This document shows, piece by piece, positions 1-11,368 of a stretch of DNA of 64,000 nt. The stretch comes from Marasmius tenuissimus (Eukaryota; Basidiomycota; Agaricomycetes; Agaricales; Marasmiaceae), in the NCBI GenBank assembly GCA_029532415.1, contig JAQOTA010000070.1:620001-684000 (forward strand), written 5' to 3'. The number at the start of each line of letters is the position of its first letter. Position 1 is the stretch's first letter. A program made the translations under genes and the position numbers. The notes under the pieces were generated by a model. It saw only the letters and a list, made by a program, of their open reading frames with translations, did no database searches and was not told where the DNA came from.

Positions 1-176
1 CCAAGGGTTGCTAGCAGTGCTGCTGCAAAGAGCTTGCAGTGGTTCTGGATAGGTGGATCTGAGCGAGATCAACACAAGGGTTGAGCAATGCTTACCTTGT
101 TCGATACTCTGGGGATGAGTGGGTCTGGGATTGCTGCTCAACTGGCTAGCAGCCCCCTTGCAAGGTGGTGGCTGTT

Positions 177-491
177 CTATGGCAAACAGCAGGTCAGCAA
201 TGCCAAAGGCAACAAACGGTGTAGCCAACCTTCTGTCACTACTGTATTGGGTCCTATTGGAGGTTCAATGTCTACAAGAGCCGCAGCAAAGTCAGAACAT
301 GATAGATTTATGAACAAGCAAAACATACCTGGGGGCTGGTTTTGCATAGAACAACGAGTTGGGGCTTTGGGAGCTGTGGACGGTGTCAAAATACAAAAAT
401 TAATGAAGATAGAATACTTACTACTAGGTGAGTTCTTCTTGGATGTTGGCATAGTCCAGAGTGGACTAGGAAGGCTGTTGTTCACTTGCAT
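177..491 (-). pseudogene. Proline-rich coding remnant, three exons, function unknown
   Basis: On the minus strand an ATG at 491 opens a short proline- and serine-rich frame. It runs through two canonical GT-AG introns (about 48 and 55 nt) to a TAG at 177. After splicing the phases agree and about 70 residues result, ending in a hydrophobic tail (LLPLALLTCCLP). I do not recognise a family. The good splice signals suggest a genuine coding sequence, perhaps the 3' end of a larger gene that includes the coding pieces at 1258-2030 on the same strand. A plus-strand reading frame of 152 codons over the same bases is probably its shadow. It lies upstream of a retrotransposon cluster and may belong to a decayed mobile element. 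Confidence 0.3.
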
Positions 492-1257
492 GGGGACTTG
501 GAAGATGTCTGCTGTGCTTTTAGATGTTTTTTACCCCACTGACTGAATGTAACCTACTGTTTGTAGGATTCACCTGAGCTCAAGAATTTCACATACAGAC
601 TTGTCAAAACTTGATTGTATGGGCTTTACCTACCATATTTGAGAGGATCCACTGTAACATGTAACTTAGACCCAAAATAAGATAAATAAGATGTGAAGTA
701 CGAAGAAACCTTCAAAGGCAATCAGAATTTGTATGTAACAAGGCGAGGTGGAACACAAGGAGGTACGCGTGTTGTTGGACATCCAAAAAATCAGCAAATG
801 AACAGTAGCAGAAGTATTATAGACTTCAAAGGCGAAGCATTATGGAAATGGTGAACTGGTCAGCAGCTTCACCAACACAGCATTCAAGTTGGGGCTACTA
901 ACACACGAGCGATGAGCGAGTATTGGTAAAATTGACCATTATTGCCCTCAGCAGGGATCCACTAGCTCAACAATAACTGGGCCTGTTGGACCCGCTATCA
1001 GGAAGTCAACCTAAAAGTAAACTCTCAGTTAAGTTGAGATAATTGGAAGTAGTTTTGATCGTCACACACCTTGGAGTCTTTGACTTCCCATTTGTCTGGT
1101 GTTCAGTGAGGCAATGTTGCTATTACAAGTCAACCAAAAATAAGATGAGCAGAAGTTTCCATCAATTGTAGTGACATTACTCACTGAACATCACTGACCA
1201 ACACCTTGAAAATCCAGTTGGGACCTATAACCCAGTACCAAGCCCAATTCAATGTCG
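492..1257. other. Spacer without a supported gene
   Basis: Between the two minus-strand coding remnants I see no reading frame, tRNA or repeat I can support. It could be intronic if the flanking remnants belong to one gene. Confidence 0.3.
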
Positions 1258-2030
1258 CTAGAACATCCCTGCCTGCATCTCCTTCTCAAGCTCCATTCTT
1301 CTGGCATTATGTAGCCGCTCTTTTCGCTGAACTCAGGGAACAGATCTACATTTCTCAATTTGGAATACTATTGTGAAAATTAGCCACTAGAAAGATATGG
1401 AATGAGACAATACACTCACCTTGTTGTTGATCATTGAGGCTATCCAGAGTAGGTATGCCCTGTTGATTGACAAAGGATTTGAGTCCCTGAGACCGCTAAT
1501 CAGCTGTGGTCACAGACATACGGGGATTAATTACATACCTGCTACCAGTGGAATGTTGAACAGATGGAGGGTAGGGTCTGCAACCGAGGAGTCAGCATCA
1601 TGGACCAGAATCAGTACACCACAAGAATGAAGATAGCAACAAAATACTGTGCTGTTTGCTATGGCTGCTAGCACAACAAATAAGCCCTTGGGGCTACAGA
1701 CATGGTGTCAGGCTCGTTCCAAGCACGCAGCTGTGCTGCAAGGCTTGTTTTTTTTCTGGTCTTTTCTTTCTGAATTCTCCTTACAATGAGTATATACAAC
1801 AAATGTTTATTGTGGTATGTACAATGTCTACTCTAAGCAAAAGAAATGAGGTACTCACAACTGGCGATTTGCCTGTAGGTGGTGGTTCATCTTCAGGAAA
1901 CAATGCTGTGCAGGGGCATGGAATCACACCAAATTGCCGAAAACTTGGAGAGTTCCCAGCACGTGCATCCCCCGGCCCGGCTAACAGTCACGAGTTGCAA
2001 GCTGGACTTTTGTTAGGATTGTGCAGAATT
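1258..2030 (-). pseudogene. Decayed multi-exon gene fragment, function unknown
   Basis: Several minus-strand blocks read as protein and are bounded by convincing splice sites. One is a Pro-rich block near 1860-2015 (ending PPPTGKSPV before a GTGAGT donor). Next is a Lys/Gln-rich block near 1700-1780. A third near 1525-1630 contains VLILVHDADSS and ends at a GTATGT donor. A short block lies at 1420-1460, and a charged C-terminal block (RKERLHNARRMELEKEMQ) ends at a TAG at 1258. At least two in-frame TGA codons interrupt the blocks; one, near 1988, follows NS and could be a former CGA. The phases do not all close, so I call it a pseudogene. No family is recognised. Confidence 0.3.
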
Positions 2031-2501
2031 GGATAGAGATAAGATAAGATATGGGGTTTTCTATGCTGTCAGATAGATAGATGGGAAAGAGATAAGATGA
2101 AGGAGTGTGGGAGCAACAGATCTAGAAGCAGACAGTAGCTAAAGGTTCCGCCAACAGCATCATAAACTGAGCTGTCCTTCTACTAGGCTAAGAGGTCAAG
2201 TTGCGAGAGAGAAGGAAAGACATTGGAGTTATGATGGGGATTGACCCAGATTGAAACCTGGTTGATTTCAAATCTAGAGATACATGATAGAAATATAGAG
2301 CTTATATAGAGTTATAGTAAATGAATGATATGGAAGTCAAACATGATGTGGAGTAAATATCAAGATAGAATGAGTGATGAAACTTCAAATTAAGATGTCC
2401 AAGATGAATGAAAAGATTATCATCAGAGAAACATATGTCCAATGACATCAAAAGATATAACAGATAAAAAGATGGATGTGATGTATATGAGACTGAATCA
2501 C
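2031..2501. other. AT-rich spacer left of the copia element
   Basis: This is purine-rich sequence with many GATAAGAT and AAGATGA runs. A TATA-like string lies near 2301. It contains no supported gene. The style resembles the U3 parts of the LTRs in this window, so an eroded LTR is possible, but I found no matching partner. Confidence 0.3.
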
Positions 2502-2506
2502 AGAAG
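2502..2506. repeat. Target-site duplication of copia element, left copy (imperfect)
   Basis: The five bases agaag lie directly outside the left copia LTR. The five bases directly outside the right LTR (14656-14660) are ggaag. Four of five match and the mismatch is a transition, which fits a 5-bp duplication with one later mutation. Confidence 0.55.
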
Positions 2507-2815
2507 TGATGAGCTGGCATGACGCCTAGTGCAGAGGACTACAACATGGCTACACTACTACTTACCAGAGAGGAGTTTAGAGAGATAGAGGCGAGACATA
2601 GAAGCTCAAGCACACTGTAGATTCAGGTAGAGAACTACAAGCTTATATACATGAAGATACAATAGGAATACCATATAAGGAGAACTATAGAAATTGTACA
2701 TATGAGCATAAGTAACAATGATGAATGGAACATTGTCCCACATAATATGATGGTGGGAATAGTGAACTGGGACTTTGGATATACTGGGATCTAATTATAG
2801 TCCACAGATTCAACA
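2507..2815 (-). repeat. Copia 3' LTR (309 bp)
   Basis: It starts tgatgagc and ends ttcaaca on the plus strand, so it reads TGTTGA...TCATCA in element sense. The sequence GTATATAAGC in element sense is a likely TATA box. A purine tract (gcaagggggtg in element sense, 2816-2826) abuts it, which marks it as the 3' LTR. Confidence 0.93.
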
Positions 2816-2827
2816 CACCCCCTTGCT
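2816..2827 (-). other. Copia polypurine tract
   Basis: In element sense the bases just before the 3' LTR read agcaagggggtg, the expected plus-strand primer position. Confidence 0.8.
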
Positions 2828-2857
2828 AAGTGCAGCTGAAAAGCGCATCTGAGTGAA

Positions 2858-4974
2858 TCAAGTGGACAAATAAAATTCAAGTCCAAGGTGATTTCTGAAC
2901 CATAAGAACTTCTCATGACCGAGGTTCTTTGTGAACATGTCTGCAGGATTATAGACCCCTTTGATGAAGAACAACTCTACTTTGCCATCTTCAACACACA
3001 ATTGAATGTAGTGATATCAAATATCGATGTGCTTGGTTCGGTGTTCTTGAACCAGATTAGATGCAATGAAAATAGAGCCTTGATTGTCACCACAGATTGG
3101 AATAGGACCTAAGTCAATTCCAAGTTCAGAGAGTAGCGATCTTATCCAGGAAGCTCGACGACTGCAATTTGACTGCCATATACTCAGCCTCAGTGGAAGA
3201 AAGTGCTACAGTCTCCTGGGCATGTGATTGCCATGGGAAGATGCGGCCTGCTAACTTGAAGAAGTAGCCAGTGATCGAACGGTGTTTGATGGGATCGGCA
3301 GCCCAATCTGAGTCTGTGAATGCAAGAAGACCTCCATCAGAGTCACCATCATAGATGAGTGAATAGTCTGATATGCCAGCAAGATAGCAGCAGATATATA
3401 GAGCTTTATTGAGGTGTTCCTTTGTTGGATTAGAAGAAAACTGGGAAAGCTTTGTAACTGCATAGGCAATATCAGGATGTGTGCCCAGCATAATGTACAG
3501 AAGCAACCCAATCACAGACTGGAACTTGGAGCAAATGGCAGGATTGACTCGACCATCATTGGGAGTTGGCACACAGCCAGCAGGTAAGGGCGTAGGAGCA
3601 CCTTTTGCATTATGCATCCCAAAATGTTCAAGGACTTTCTTCAGATAATCCTTCTTGTCAATCATGATCTTATTGCCTTCGCGATGAATGCTCATGCAAA
3701 GAAACCTGCTAGCATCGCCCATATCACGACATTCCCATCAAGCCATGAACTTGGCTTTCTTCTTGTCAACAAAAGCTTTGTTGGGACCCATGAAGAGTGC
3801 ATTGTCAATGTAGATGATTGCATACACAACTTCACCACTCTTTAGATCTTTGCAGATAAAGAGTCCAGCATCAGAAGTCAGGTGTTTAAAGCCTAGTACT
3901 TCCATGAACAAGCTGAGGGTTCGCCACCACTCAAGGGCAGCTTGCTTCAGTTCATATAATGCATGACACAGATGTAGTACCTTCTGTTCTTGGCCCTTGA
4001 CTTTGAAGACTTCAGGTTGTTCCATGTAAATCTCCTCAACAAGATTGCTGTAAAGGAAGGCATTCTTAACATCAACAGAAGTGATGTACCAGTTCTTGAG
4101 AGCTGCAAGAGCAAGTATCATATAAACAGTCTCATAATGAACAACTGGTGAGAAGATCTCATTGAAGTCTACACCTTCAACCTGAGAGAAACCTTTGGCA
4201 ACAAGTCTAGCTTTCTTGCGACCATTTGACTTGACGTCAAAGACCCATCCATTTCTGATGGCTTTGCAACCTTTAGGTAAGTCACAGAGTTTGAAGACCT
4301 TGAGCTTACCAAGTGCCCCAAGTTCTTTGTGACAAGTGTTCTTCCATTCCTTCTGTTGCTCAACAGGCAACTTTAGAATATTGCAGAGCGTCCACACTCT
4401 CTGATGTTAGAGAAATCAGGAGTATTGGACGTTGGAAGCAAATCATGAACTGGAACAGCATTGTTCAACAAGTAAATCACAAATCCAACTCCCCCTCCTT
4501 GGGTCAGTCATTCGACTACGCTTTCTTCCTCATGCGACTAGTGCTTCCACTAGACTCTGGAGCAGGCAGAGGCGGAAGTGGACCAGGAATCCCCTTTTTA
4601 CCACCTTTGCCTTTTCCAGATCTCGAAGAGCTAGGACAATCAACTGGATGCAGAGGCTCCTTATCTCCAGTGACATTTCTCCAAGTTTTATTATTCTCTA
4701 AGTTGCAAATAATGTCTGAGGGTTTATTTGGGTTCTGCTTTTCACCAAATATATTACCAGGTTGTGTAACACCCTTCTGCTGCCTCAAAGACCTGCGTGG
4801 ACCATCCACTGCTGGTGCAGGCAAAGGAACAGTGAGTTTGCCTGGAGGCGTTGGAGGACCAGATTGAGGGAGTGGCAATTCCCCTGGCACAGGGCCACCT
4901 GCAGGTTTGTCAACCTGAGGTTGTGATCTCTTGGAAGATTTGGAGCAATGTCCAAGATCTGGAAACGGAGTATT
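2858..4974 (-). pseudogene. Copia Pol, C-terminal half: linker, reverse transcriptase, RNase H
   Basis: In minus-strand order, a Pro/Ser-rich linker (4516-4974, with RRSLRQQKG typical of the integrase-RT spacer) leads into the reverse transcriptase (about 4397-3738). That domain shows NGWVFDVKSNGRKKARLVAKGFSQ, read in two blocks, then DVKNAFLY and the YIDNALF box; the usual catalytic YVDD is YIDN here. RNase H follows (about 3722-2858), with SSTEAEYMA, NPADMFTKNLG and a TGA end at 2858. A TGA at 3738 and another at 3017 stand where family members have Arg, and the frame shifts near 3120 and 4400-4516. The loss of the second catalytic Asp and the stops indicate a dead polymerase. Confidence 0.85.
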
Positions 4975-5459
4975 TGTCACAAAGTGCTGAGCGTCTATCA
5001 GAGACGGCAGAGGCAGAGAGCAGTGGTAGCAGGCTTGGAGAGGAGCAGCGGGCTCGACTCAGACAGAGATAAGGCAGAAACTGGTCCCAACAACAAGTTA
5101 GATCTATTGTAGAGAAGGAAAGCGAAGGAGACTGTACTACTCATCTGGTCCCAACGACAAGAGGTCAAGATGGGGGACCAGGTGAAGACTAGCTAGCTTA
5201 TATACCTATCCTACAGTCAGAGTTGGAGTCAGAGTGGCTACCTATGAGTCGTGTATGAGTAAGTATGAGTCAAGGATGAATAAGGAATGAGTCAATATGA
5301 GACAATGGGATGGCTGCGCGATGTGGGTTAAAGTTGTGCGATGGTGGGTTAAGGAAGGGAATTGTGAGAAAGAAGGATGTATAGTAAGTGACTGTGAGAA
5401 AAGAACATGTGATGATCATGTGAGCAAATGGTGAAGGGAAAAGTGGTGTCTTCATGACA
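4975..5459 (-). repeat. Gypsy-1 3' LTR (485 bp)
   Basis: Begins tgtcacaaagtgctga and ends cttcatgaca on the plus strand. In element sense a TATA-type GTATATAAGC occurs near 5200. A purine tract abuts its right edge, so it is the 3' LTR of a minus-oriented element. Confidence 0.95.
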
Positions 5460-5475
5460 TTACCCCCCTTCTACG
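5460..5475 (-). other. Gypsy-1 polypurine tract
   Basis: In element sense the sequence just before the 3' LTR reads cgtagaaggggggtaa, an A/G-rich tract in the expected position. Confidence 0.85.
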
Positions 5476-5500
5476 CTTCATCGTCCTCGATGACTACACC

Positions 5501-8500
5501 TTAGTTGTCTCGGTGCCACCTGTACTGACTGTCAAGAATTTCATCCACCTCATACTCCGGTTCATCCTCGCCCTCAATCTCGATTGGCCCCGGGGGTTCG
5601 GGTAGTAGACCATTAATCAGGTTGCCTTTGTAGGGGTAGAGTTTGTCGACATGGAAGATGGTGTGGTGTCGTCCCAGCTCTTCTGGCAAATCCAACCAAT
5701 AGTCCAAACCTCCCACTTCCTGTACTATCTCGAAGGGGCCCAGGGTCTGATCACCCAATTTCTCGCTCAATAGTTTCAGGTTGAAGTCTGATCCATCCAG
5801 CCAAACAAAGTCCCCAACCTTGAACTGGTGTGCCTTCTTCTTTCCTCGCTCATATCCCTCCTTTTGGTGTTGCTTCATCAAGTGTAGAGCTGCCCCCGCA
5901 TCCCAGCGTACTTCCCGCAGAATGTTGATGCGGTTTTCAACTTCTGGAATTCCAGATCGTCGTCCCACTGGGATATTGAAGAGGGGCAAGTACCCATATA
6001 GGAGTTCAAAGGGGGATAAATGGTGGGCCAAGTGCATGCAGGAGTTGAGTACAAATTCTGCAAGTGGAAGATGTTTGGACCAATTGTCTTGTCGGTAGTC
6101 CGTATACAACCTCAGGTACTTCTTCACCTCCTGGTTCACTCTTTCTGTCTGTCCATTGGCCTGGGGGTGGTATCCTGAGGTGAAGCTACCCTTGATCCCT
6201 AGTCGTTTTAGTAGTGTTCTGGTGAGCTTGGCGTTAAACTGAGGGCCTCAATCAGATACAAAACACAGGGGTAGTCCATGTAGTCAGAATATTTCTCGGT
6301 AGTAGAGGTCTGCTATCCCTTCGGTGGTGATGGTAGTGGTGCAAGGGATGGTGTGGACCTGTTTTGTGAAGAGATCCATGCAGACCAGGATGGCATCGTA
6401 GCTGTGAGAGTCTGGTAGTTGAGTGATCAGGTCGACTCCGACTTCCTCCCATGGGCCGTTCGGTACTTCGAGGGGTTGCATAACAGCGCGCAGGTGTCGG
6501 TGCAGCTTTTTGCGTGCACAGGAATCACATCCTTCCACATATTTCTCCACAAACGAGCACATGGTTGGCCACCAGAAGTGGGTGTCTACCAGGTCAAGTG
6601 TGCCATAGAGTCCAGGATGTCCTGCGGTTGGGTCATCATGACACTGATCGCACTACCTCCCTTCGCAGCTCCTCATCTGGGGGTATGTATACTTGCCCTC
6701 TGTGGTATACCAGTCCATTGTCCTCCTCCCACTCAGCTAGTTTGTTTACCAATCGTGACGGCCCATTCTTCTTCAACTGCTGGAGTCCTTCCAATACTTC
6801 CGCTTCTCTAACAGAGGCTTCCCTGATCCGATTTTTGAGTGGGTTGACCAATGCTGTGGCTGCAATTTGTACAAAGAGTTCTGGTCCGAGAACCACTTGT
6901 TGGCAATTGTCCTCATTATCTGAGACCTGATGTGCTGTCATACGAGAGAGGGGGTCGGCTAGTGTGTTGGTTTTGCCAGGGCGATGACCAAGTTGGAAGT
7001 GAAAATGGGACAGATAAAGTGCCCAGCGAGCCTGTTGGCGACTTAGGTTTTGAGTGTTCTTCCAGAACTCCAAATTCGAATGGTCAGTCAGGATCTCAAA
7101 TGGCTGAGGTTGTCCTTCCAGGAAGTATCACCAGTCCTTCAGGGCGTCAATGATGGCCAACATTTCCCAGTCCCATATCTCATAATTTCCCTCTGCTGGC
7201 TGCATGGATGCTGATCAGAATGCAACTGGGTGCCATGAGCCGTCTTCTAATTTCTGGGATAGCACTCCTCCTGTAGCAAATCCAGAGGCATCAACTTCAA
7301 TGTGTGTTGGCCGGTCTGGGTCCCAAAGAGTTAGGATTGGAGTAGTGGTGAAGGCTGTTCGAAGTTTGTCAAAGGCTGCTTGTTGCTGGGTTCCCCAGTC
7401 AAAGGAGACATGCTTCCGTGTGGGGTCATTCAGTGGTCGTGCCGTTTTCGCAAAATCCTTAATGAAACGTCGGTAGAAGTTGGCAAATCCCAAAAAGCCC
7501 CGGACATCGCGCAGGTTTCAAGGAGTTGCCCATTCTCGTACAGCTTTGACTTTAGCTGGGTCCATGTGTACTTGGCCTTCACTGATCAGGAGTCCCAGGT
7601 ACTCGATTTCCTGTTGTTCAAATTGGCATTTCTCTGGTCGTAGGTAGAAGTCGTGTTTCTGGAGTCGTGACAAGACCTCCTTGACTAGGATCCGATGCTC
7701 CTCTCGTGTGCTGGTGAAGATGAGAATGTCGTCCAGGTACACGGTGACCTTTCCTAGGGCAATGAGATTGGCAAATATAGAATTCATGAGGGATTGGAAC
7801 GTAGCAGGTGAGTTAGTGAGTCCGAAGAACATCACTCTTGGTTCGAAAAGTCCCCTATTGGTTGCGAAGGCGGCCTTCCATTCATCCCCTTCCTTAATCC
7901 GTACGTTGTTGTATCCCCATTGTACATTGAATTTTGTGAAATACTTTGCACCTTGATGTCGATTGATGATATCTGTAACCAGGGGGAGTGGGTAACAGTT
8001 TTTAATAGTGTACTCGTTAAGTTTCTGATGGTCCTGCACGGATCTGAGTTTCCCATCCTTCTTCTTCACAAAGAAAACAGGTGACACAAGAGGTGATTCC
8101 GAGGGTCGGATGTAGCCTTTCCGTTGGTTCTCCTCCAGGAACTTGTCCAGTTCTTGTTGTTCGTTGAGTGACATAGGGTAGACCTTCGTTTTCATGGTCT
8201 GTGGTGATCCTGGTGTGAGTTCGATAGCGTGATCCCATGGCTTGTGAGCTGGAAGTCGTTCAGATTCCTGCTCAGAAAAGACTTTAGCGTATTCCCGATA
8301 TGATTCTGGTACCATCTCCTCGAATGACTGTTTTGGCTTTTCCTTGTTGGTTTCTTCGGCAATCTGTTGAGAATACGTGTACCCTGCTGCAACCCATACC
8401 TCGTCGTGACAGTCCTCCAAGATTCCTTTTTTGACTAAAGATCTGTGTGTGGCCCGGTTGGCCATGATATGATAAAGTGGTGTTGTATCTTCAGGCTCCA

Positions 8501-9113
8501 CCGGGGGCATTTCGATAATGGATGCATGGATGGTTTCGAAGGGGTCGTCGATAGATTCAAGAATAGCGTCGCTGAGTGGTGGATTACCTGTTCCTGCCCA
8601 TTTCTCTTCGTCCTCCACTTCTTCTATCTCCACTCCTCATTTTGGGACTGAAAGGTGTCCCCCTTTCCAGTTGATCTGAGGATTGGTCTTCCAAAGCCAG
8701 GGTAGTCCTAATATAACATGTTCTCCTCCTAGATCTGTGACCAAGAAGTCCGTCCATGTCTCAGTGTCCTCCACTACCAGACCTAGACGAGCGTAGTGTG
8801 TGATGCTTCCAGCCTGGTTTAGCGTTCCATTGATGTTGTGAACTCGAATCGGGTGTTGGAGAGGGAAGGTGGTGATGCAATTGGTTGTGACAAAGGATTT
8901 TCCAAGAAATAATGCGGTGGCCCCACTATCAATCATGGCCGTTGTTTCAGTCTGGCAATGCTTTCCTTTCAGTGTGACTCGTATGCGGAAGTGAGGTGAG
9001 AGAGTGTCTATTTCGCGAACGGAGGATATTGTACATGAGTGAATTGAGTCATACGAGGAGGAAGCATAGACTGAAGCTGGTGAGGGTGTCTTCGTCACAG
9101 CGAAGGCGGACAC
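5501..9113 (-). pseudogene. Gypsy-1 Pol: protease, RT, RNase H, integrase (broken)
   Basis: Minus-strand order: aspartic protease around 8900 (IDSGATALFLG), reverse transcriptase 8633-7518 (FTKFNVQWGYNN, FFGLTNSPATFQ, YLDDILIF with the catalytic YLDD intact), RNase H 7493-6636, and integrase 6562-5501 (zinc-finger C..C of CDSCARKK, VGVDLITQLPDS, GYHPQANGQTERVNQE). The C-terminus reaches a chromodomain-like start (EYEVDEILDSQYRWHR) but stops after about 16 residues. In-frame TGA codons at 8637, 7518, 7215, 7128, 6284 and 6248 fall in one frame, and five stand where family members carry Arg. A one-base insertion near 6645 shifts the frame before integrase. The upstream gag lies in a different frame. 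Confidence 0.9.
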
Positions 9114-9118
9114 CCTAC

Positions 9119-9126
9119 TTAAAAAT
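9119..9126 (-). promoter_or_regulatory. Possible -1 ribosomal slippage site at gag-pol junction
   Basis: In element sense the gag end reads GAT TTT TAA. Slipping back one base on TTT changes the stop to TTA and enters the Pol frame. This is inference from the sequence; no downstream pseudoknot was assessed. Confidence 0.35.
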
Positions 9127-10581
9127 CCTTTTGCATGAGTTGTTGGAGAATAGTGTTCTGCTGGGCTAGGGCTTGCTGAAGGGCAGCGATTTGGGCAACA
9201 GCATCCATATTGGGGGTGGAAGAGGGAGTGGCAGAGAGTTGGGCAGTAGGGGTCATTGGCAGCAGTAAGTACGAAGGTGTAGGCGTCGGTTCATCCGGGA
9301 AGAGGGTGAAAGGGGTGGCTGAAATCTGTTGTCGTCGAATTCCTCCTCCAGGTGCTCTCCCTAGGTACTTTTCCTGGCATACATTGGACCTGTGTCCAGG
9401 ACGTGCGCAGTAGTTGCATTTATCCTGTCCATGGTTCCCATTGGCCTTGGTATAATCACTCGCCCCGCATCTGTAACACTTTCCCCGCATTGCTTTCACA
9501 ATGTCCTCCCTAGTGCGTCCATTTCCTGTAGGGATGTTGGAACGATTCGCGCTAATAGTAGTGACAGTCATTTCTACCTGTCTCTTGGCCGCTAATCCTT
9601 CTTCCTGCAGGGACCTCTCTGCTTTGCAAGCTCGTGTTTCCAGTTCAGTTAGATTGGCGGGTTCTCCTTGGGACAATTCCATCATCACCAATAGTCCGCG
9701 TTCAGACCCTTGCGGTATCGGATTCAAAGATCTGCGTCTGATAGTCCAGTCTTCATCGTGGCCTCCTTGAATTCCTGACTGTAGAGAGTTGCAGTCTTGT
9801 TCCCCTGTTTAAGGTTGGTAAGGATTTCAATGGCATCCGCCTTTTCATTGGCTGCCCCGAACCAGACTTTGAAGGCTTCTTCGAACTGAGCCCATCTTCC
9901 TCTGAAAGGGAACTGATCAGCAGGGAGCTCTCCCAGGGCTACCTTGTTGGCCTGTATCAGGTAGTAGGCTGCCCAAGCTCCTGCCTTCCCTTCGCAGAAG
10001 GACAGAGCAGACTGAATTGTCTTCCGCTCGTCCAATTGATCTTTCTCCGTTGGATGCTGGAGAACCTTCTCTTGTATAGCCCAGTTCTTGAACATGGGTA
10101 GGAATTGAGCCACATCCCAGGTTTCCCCCTTGAAGTTACTGGGTTTGGCAATGATCCTTCCCACTTCTTGATTGGATTGGAAGGCTTCCTTGATGGCGTC
10201 TAGCTGTGCTTGGGTTTCTTTCTGGGATTTCACCATTGCCTTCAGGACTTTGTCCAGCGTGGCTTGGCTCGCAGTAGTGGATGTAGACATGTTGGTGGTA
10301 TCAGATTCTGAAGTATGGGTAGATGTGGTGGATGCGGTGGGTGAAGGAGCTCTGTGTGCAGCAGCGGAAGATGGTCTGGTGTTGGTCGGGGTCTGGACTA
10401 CAGCAAAGGTGGCTTCAGAGGCAACAAATGCTGGGATCTCAGTACGGGTGATCAGTGTATCAAGAGGACTAGGAGTGACGTGATTGACAACAGTAGGTGG
10501 ACTGTCGGGTTTTTCTGATGGGCCTGCTACTGTGAGGCGTGCAAGTGAAGTTGCAAGTTCTGAAGTGGAGAGTGGTGGCAA
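9119..10581 (-). pseudogene. Gypsy-1 Gag with capsid region and zinc knuckle (frameshifted)
   Basis: The capsid-like part (10581-9724) shows features of the Retrotrans_gag family (FLPMFKNWAIQEKV, WAQFEEAFKVWFG, ATLYSQEFKEATMKTG). A TGA at 9724, probably a former CGA, and a frameshift near 9695 separate it from the downstream part (9727-9119). That part has a nucleocapsid with two Cys clusters, CYRCGASDYTK and the CCHC knuckle CNYCARPGHRSNVC, and a Gln-rich C-terminus. The first codon at 10581 is TTG. The frame stays open further upstream through a Pro-rich stretch, so the true start is unresolved. A T-run at the gag stop offers a -1 slip into Pol. Confidence 0.85.
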
Positions 10582-10884
10582 CGGAGGTGTCGGTTCTTGT
10601 TCAGGGGTTGGTACACGGGGAGCAGGGATAGGATTGAGTACTTCGTTGTTTTCGAAGGAAAAAGTCTCAGTGATCGAATTCTCTGGGGTAGCGTTCAGGC
10701 AAGGTTGATCTTTACACTTGTACCAGCTGGTTTGCTTGGGATTTCTCTGGTTCCAAAATAAGGAAGTGCTGGGGTCTACTCCGTGTGGTCGTTGATAACA
10801 GTCTCGTGCACGAGCCGTTGTAAACTTGCAAGGACAACCTTCCTTTCAGCGAGGCTGTCAGTGCAATAAAGAATCTTGACCTAA

Positions 10885-11368
10885 TGTCACGAAGTGCTGA
10901 GCGTGTATCGGAGACAGTGGAGGCAGAGAGCAGTGGTAGCAAGCTAGGAGAGGAGCAGCGGGCTCGACTCAGGCAGAGATAAGGCAGAACTGGTCCCAAC
11001 GACAAGTTAGATCTATTGTAGAGAAGGAAAGAAAAGGAAACTGTACTACTCACCTGGTCCCAACGACAAGAGGTCAAGATGAGGGACCAGGTGAAGACTA
11101 GCTAGCTTATATACTTATCCTACGGTCAGAGCTGGAGTCGGAGTGGCTACCTATGAGTCGTGTATGAGTAAGTATGAGTCAAGGATGAATAAGAAATGAG
11201 TCGATATGAGATAATGGGATGGCTGCGTGATGTGGGTTAAAGCTGCGCAATGGTGGGTTAAGAAAGGGAGTCGTGAGAAATAAGGATGTATAGTAAGTGA
11301 CCGTGAGAAAAGAACATGTGATAATCATGTGAGCAAATGGTGGAGGGAAAAGTGGCGTCTTCATGACA
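10885..11368 (-). repeat. Gypsy-1 5' LTR (484 bp)
   Basis: Same sequence as 4975-5459 with scattered substitutions. It begins tgtcacgaagtgctga and ends cttcatgaca. The internal sequence next to it (ttaggtcaagattc in element sense) occupies the primer-site position but is not a standard tRNA 3'-end complement that I recognise. Confidence 0.95.

Larger units (their letters stand above)
4975..11368 (-). mobile_element. Ty3/gypsy retrotransposon nested in the copia element
   Basis: Two LTRs of 485 and 484 bp (4975-5459 and 10885-11368) read TGTCA...TGACA and are clearly the same sequence with scattered, mostly transition, differences. The internal region encodes, in minus-strand order, Gag with zinc knuckle, aspartic protease, reverse transcriptase, RNase H and integrase, the Ty3/gypsy order. 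It has no matching 5-bp duplication (gtatt at 4970-4974 against gccac at 11369-11373), and the copia sequence flanking it is discontinuous, lacking integrase. The simplest reading is recombination between two gypsy insertions in the same copia copy. All ORFs carry stops or frameshifts. Confidence 0.95.

Noticed and set aside
88..546. Plus-strand 152-codon frame
   Set aside because: It lies over minus-strand exons with good splice sites, has no motif and odd composition; treated as a shadow.
4516..4867. Plus-strand frame of 184 codons over the copia linker
   Set aside because: The minus strand carries the recognisable copia linker (RRSLRQQKG, Pro-rich); the plus frame is its antisense.
10172..10708. 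Plus-strand Val/Ser-rich frames over gypsy-1 gag
   Set aside because: Antisense of the Thr/Ser-rich Gag N-terminus; no independent support.
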